A stretch of 8,035 nt of DNA from NCBI GenBank assembly GCA_963557065.1, contig CAUWCT010000091.1, forward strand, positions 1 to 8,035, written 5' to 3'. Each line of letters opens with the position of its first letter. Position 1 is the stretch's first letter. Below the pieces are notes generated by a model. The model was not told the DNA's origin, ran no database searches, and was given only the letters and a program-made list of their open reading frames with translations. Origin of the DNA: UMGS1370 sp963557065. Its GTDB lineage: Bacteria > Bacillota > Clostridia > Lachnospirales > Lachnospiraceae. Below, piece after piece: positions 6,527 to 8,035 of the stretch. Made by a program: the position numbers and the translations under genes.

Positions 6527-7276
6527 TTACCCGACCCGTTTCCGAATCTGTTCCATATCTTCATGGGATTTTTCTATCATAATGCACCTTCTTCCCAGTC
6601 TCAGAGCTGCCACCCCTACTGCTCCGCTTCCGGCAAACTGATCCAGTATTACTTCTCCTTCCCTTGTCAGATACGGGATTAGCTGTTCGCAGAGTTCTAC
6701 GGGCAGTTCACTTTGATGAATCTTTTGATTTCTGGGAACGGGTTCCACATCAAACATGGTGGGCAGCATCCCTGCCGCCCCACTCATGTAATGAATCCCT
6801 CCGTCCTTTTTGATCTTCTTGCTGTCCAGCCTCATGCACCGAGCCTTTCCCTTGGTAAAAATCATAATGTCCTGGCTGTTCTTGGCTTTTCTTCCCGTAT
6901 TGCTTACAAAACTCCCCTTTTTCCAGCTTACCTTGCTGTAATATTCCAGACCGCACTGGCTGGCAAATTCCTTTATCTGATACAGATACCGGTAATTGCT
7001 TTCATTTTCAGCGGGAAGAAATTCCACTAAAAAACATCCGGCTTTTAATACTCTGGCTTTCTCCTGAAAGTCCTCCAGCTCATACCGGAAACATTCATAG
7101 TCCGAAAATGAACGGTTTCCCCCTCGATTGGAAAGAATATCCAGCCACGGATGATCCGTAATGATACAGTCTATGCTTTCATCTTCCAGCATATCCAGCC
7201 TTCTTCCATCTCCTTCTATCAGCACACATCCGCTCTTCCTGTCCAGTTTTTTCTTCCCTGACTTGATAATGCTCAT
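6527..7276 (-). CDS. Small beta-class site-specific DNA methyltransferase with variant DHPW motif
   Basis: A 249-residue protein of the N4-cytosine/N6-adenine methyltransferase family, which transfers a methyl group from S-adenosylmethionine to a base in DNA. Motif order is beta class. The catalytic motif IV comes first (IITDHPW, residues 38-44), and the SAM-binding motif I comes near the C-terminus (LDQFAGSG, 211-218), followed by an acidic residue in MIEK (Glu235). HQSELPVEL (187-195) matches the usual HPTEKPVEL segment. Motif IV reads DHPW in place of the normal DPPY/NPPY/SPPF form. The part between the motifs is short, leaving little room for a target-recognition domain. AGGAGG lies seven bases before the ATG, which overlaps the stop of the DUF5688-like gene (ATGA). 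No restriction enzyme partner is visible, so it appears to be an orphan methyltransferase. Confidence 0.8.
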   Translation of the reverse strand: MSIIKSGKKKLDRKSGCVLIEGDGRRLDMLEDESIDCIITDHPWLDILSNRGGNRSFSDYECFRYELEDFQEKARVLKAGCFLVEFLPAENESNYRYLYQIKEFASQCGLEYYSKVSWKKGSFVSNTGRKAKNSQDIMIFTKGKARCMRLDSKKIKKDGGIHYMSGAAGMLPTMFDVEPVPRNQKIHQSELPVELCEQLIPYLTREGEVILDQFAGSGAVGVAALRLGRRCIMIEKSHEDMEQIRKRVG

Positions 7277-7977
7277 TTGATTTCCTCCTGTTCGGTTCTC
7301 CCTGCCATTACAATCCTTTTTTCTTTTCTCCGATATAAATAAACGGAATCAGACAGCATGTCTTCGGGCGCTACACACTCCCTGTTTACGGTAAATACAA
7401 TTTCCGCCAAATCTGAAACGGAAACCTCTTCTGTGTATGGAAGCACTAATACTTCATGGCAGCTGGATGGTAGGATAATTAAATCTGACTGAAAACGGTC
7501 TGCAATCCCTTCCAGCACATCGGGATACAGCATTGCAACAGCTCCATACGTATGAAATATATTCGACAGCAGGTACATGCCGCCTGTTTCCTGTTCCGTC
7601 TCAGCTTCTTCATTACATTCTTCTTCCAAATCGCTCCCTGCCTCTAACGTAAACTGCCGGATTGCCTGTTCCAACGCAGTAAACTGGATTGGAAACCGTC
7701 TTCTGGTGTTTTCCAGAGCCAGTGTAAACAGGCTTTCTTCTTCCAGTCCCAATACTTCCGCCTGTTCTTTCCGAATAATCCAGAAAAGCATTCTATCTTC
7801 TACTTGCTGCATTGGTACATAATAAACCACCGCCAAATCATAAAACTTCCGATACGGAATCTCTTTTAACAGTTCTTCGTTATTCTTTCGGTTCACCAGA
7901 CGGCATACCAAATGTTCTTTCACCCATTGAATGTCCAGTGTGCGCTTTTCTGCCTTTTCTAATTTCTGAATTTCCAT
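7273..7977 (-). CDS. DUF5688-like family protein
   Basis: A 234-residue protein resembling DUF5688, a family of unknown function found mainly in Lachnospiraceae and often carried on conjugative elements. Recognisable parts are YYVPM near residue 54, the ALENTRR segment around 88, and a conserved C-terminal block: MYLLSN, AVAMLYPDVLEGIA, ILPSSCHEVLVLPY and MLSDSVYLYRR. An acidic linker (EEECNEEAETEQE-type) separates the halves. There is no signal peptide, membrane segment or enzymatic motif, so it is presumably cytoplasmic. GAGGAGG lies six bases before the ATG. Its stop overlaps the methyltransferase start by four bases, so the two are co-translated. The family name comes from recognition of the C-terminal pattern, not a search. 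Confidence 0.75.
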   Translation of the reverse strand: MEIQKLEKAEKRTLDIQWVKEHLVCRLVNRKNNEELLKEIPYRKFYDLAVVYYVPMQQVEDRMLFWIIRKEQAEVLGLEEESLFTLALENTRRRFPIQFTALEQAIRQFTLEAGSDLEEECNEEAETEQETGGMYLLSNIFHTYGAVAMLYPDVLEGIADRFQSDLIILPSSCHEVLVLPYTEEVSVSDLAEIVFTVNRECVAPEDMLSDSVYLYRRKEKRIVMAGRTEQEEIK

Positions 7978-7994
7978 GTTGTTCCTCCTCGTAT

Positions 7995-8033
7995 AATAAG
8001 TTTGTAAGCAAGAAAACAGCTTACAGACTTATT
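7995..8033. repeat. Long inverted repeat upstream of the DUF5688-like gene
   Basis: AATAAGTTTGTAAGC (7995-8009) and GCTTACAGACTTATT (8019-8033) are complementary over 15 positions except one (T8002 with G8026, a wobble pair in plus-strand RNA). The loop is nine bases. It ends 18 bases before the gene's ATG at 7977, with an AT-rich TTATTATAC on the minus strand at its inner edge that could serve as a -10 box. It could be an operator, a leader hairpin or a terminator of a gene beyond the window. The lack of a U run argues against a standard terminator. Confidence 0.6.
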
Positions 8034-8035
8034 CT

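Noticed and set aside
1286..7276. Restriction-modification system made of the HNH nuclease and the methyltransferase.
   Set aside because: The genes are over 4 kb apart in separate transcription units, and the HNH protein is coupled to its own ATPase.
1..8035. CRISPR array or insertion-sequence ends.
   Set aside because: No regularly spaced repeats, transposase or terminal inverted repeats with target duplications were found by eye.

Overview
This window looks like accessory DNA of a low-to-mid GC Gram-positive gut anaerobe, most likely of the Lachnospiraceae. The evidence is the purine-rich Shine-Dalgarno sites (AGGAGG, GAGGAGG), an integrase of the type common in that family's conjugative elements, and a DUF5688-like protein paired with a small DNA methyltransferase, a pair I associate with Lachnospiraceae mobile elements. 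No housekeeping gene is present.

Left part (1-1285): a potentially highly structured stretch (67-182) precedes a decayed tyrosine integrase (230-1171, + strand), broken by a frameshift and an internal deletion that removes part of the catalytic domain. Its 3' end runs through a hairpin that is a good minus-strand terminator (1115-1140) and then into the 3' half of a tRNA-Cys(GCA) gene on the minus strand (1145-1188), read here as an attachment-site core. Beyond it is a perfect 11-bp tandem repeat (1248-1269) that may be an integrase arm site. Because the integrase points at a tRNA 3' half that lacks its 5' half, this looks like an unsplit attP or a junction between two elements stacked in the same tRNA, not a normal element/chromosome end.

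Middle part (1286-6426), all on the minus strand: a two-gene module, an SMC/ABC-like ATPase followed by an HNH nuclease, matches the Septu anti-phage system (PtuA, PtuB). It overlaps by one base (TAATG) and is probably translationally coupled. Upstream of it lie a C-terminal stub of a DUF4143-type ATPase (3371-3557) and two full-length ATPases of that family (AAA_14 plus DUF4143), both exactly 452 residues long. Each full copy has the same 14-bp sequence next to its predicted -10 box. The stub suggests that the family once had a third tandem copy, lost by recombination.

Right part (6527-8035), also minus strand: a DUF5688-like protein and a beta-class DNA methyltransferase with an unusual catalytic motif (DHPW) overlap by four bases (ATGA). 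A long imperfect palindrome lies just upstream of the first gene, at the window edge.

Taken together the window is a defence and mobility island. The integrase remnant and att site mark how the DNA arrived, Septu is the recognisable defence system, the methyltransferase is probably an orphan modification enzyme, and the role of the AAA_14/DUF4143 ATPases is unknown. There is no gene-free stretch over 300 bases: 1-229 holds the structured element and the integrase ribosome site, and 1189-1285 holds the tandem repeat.
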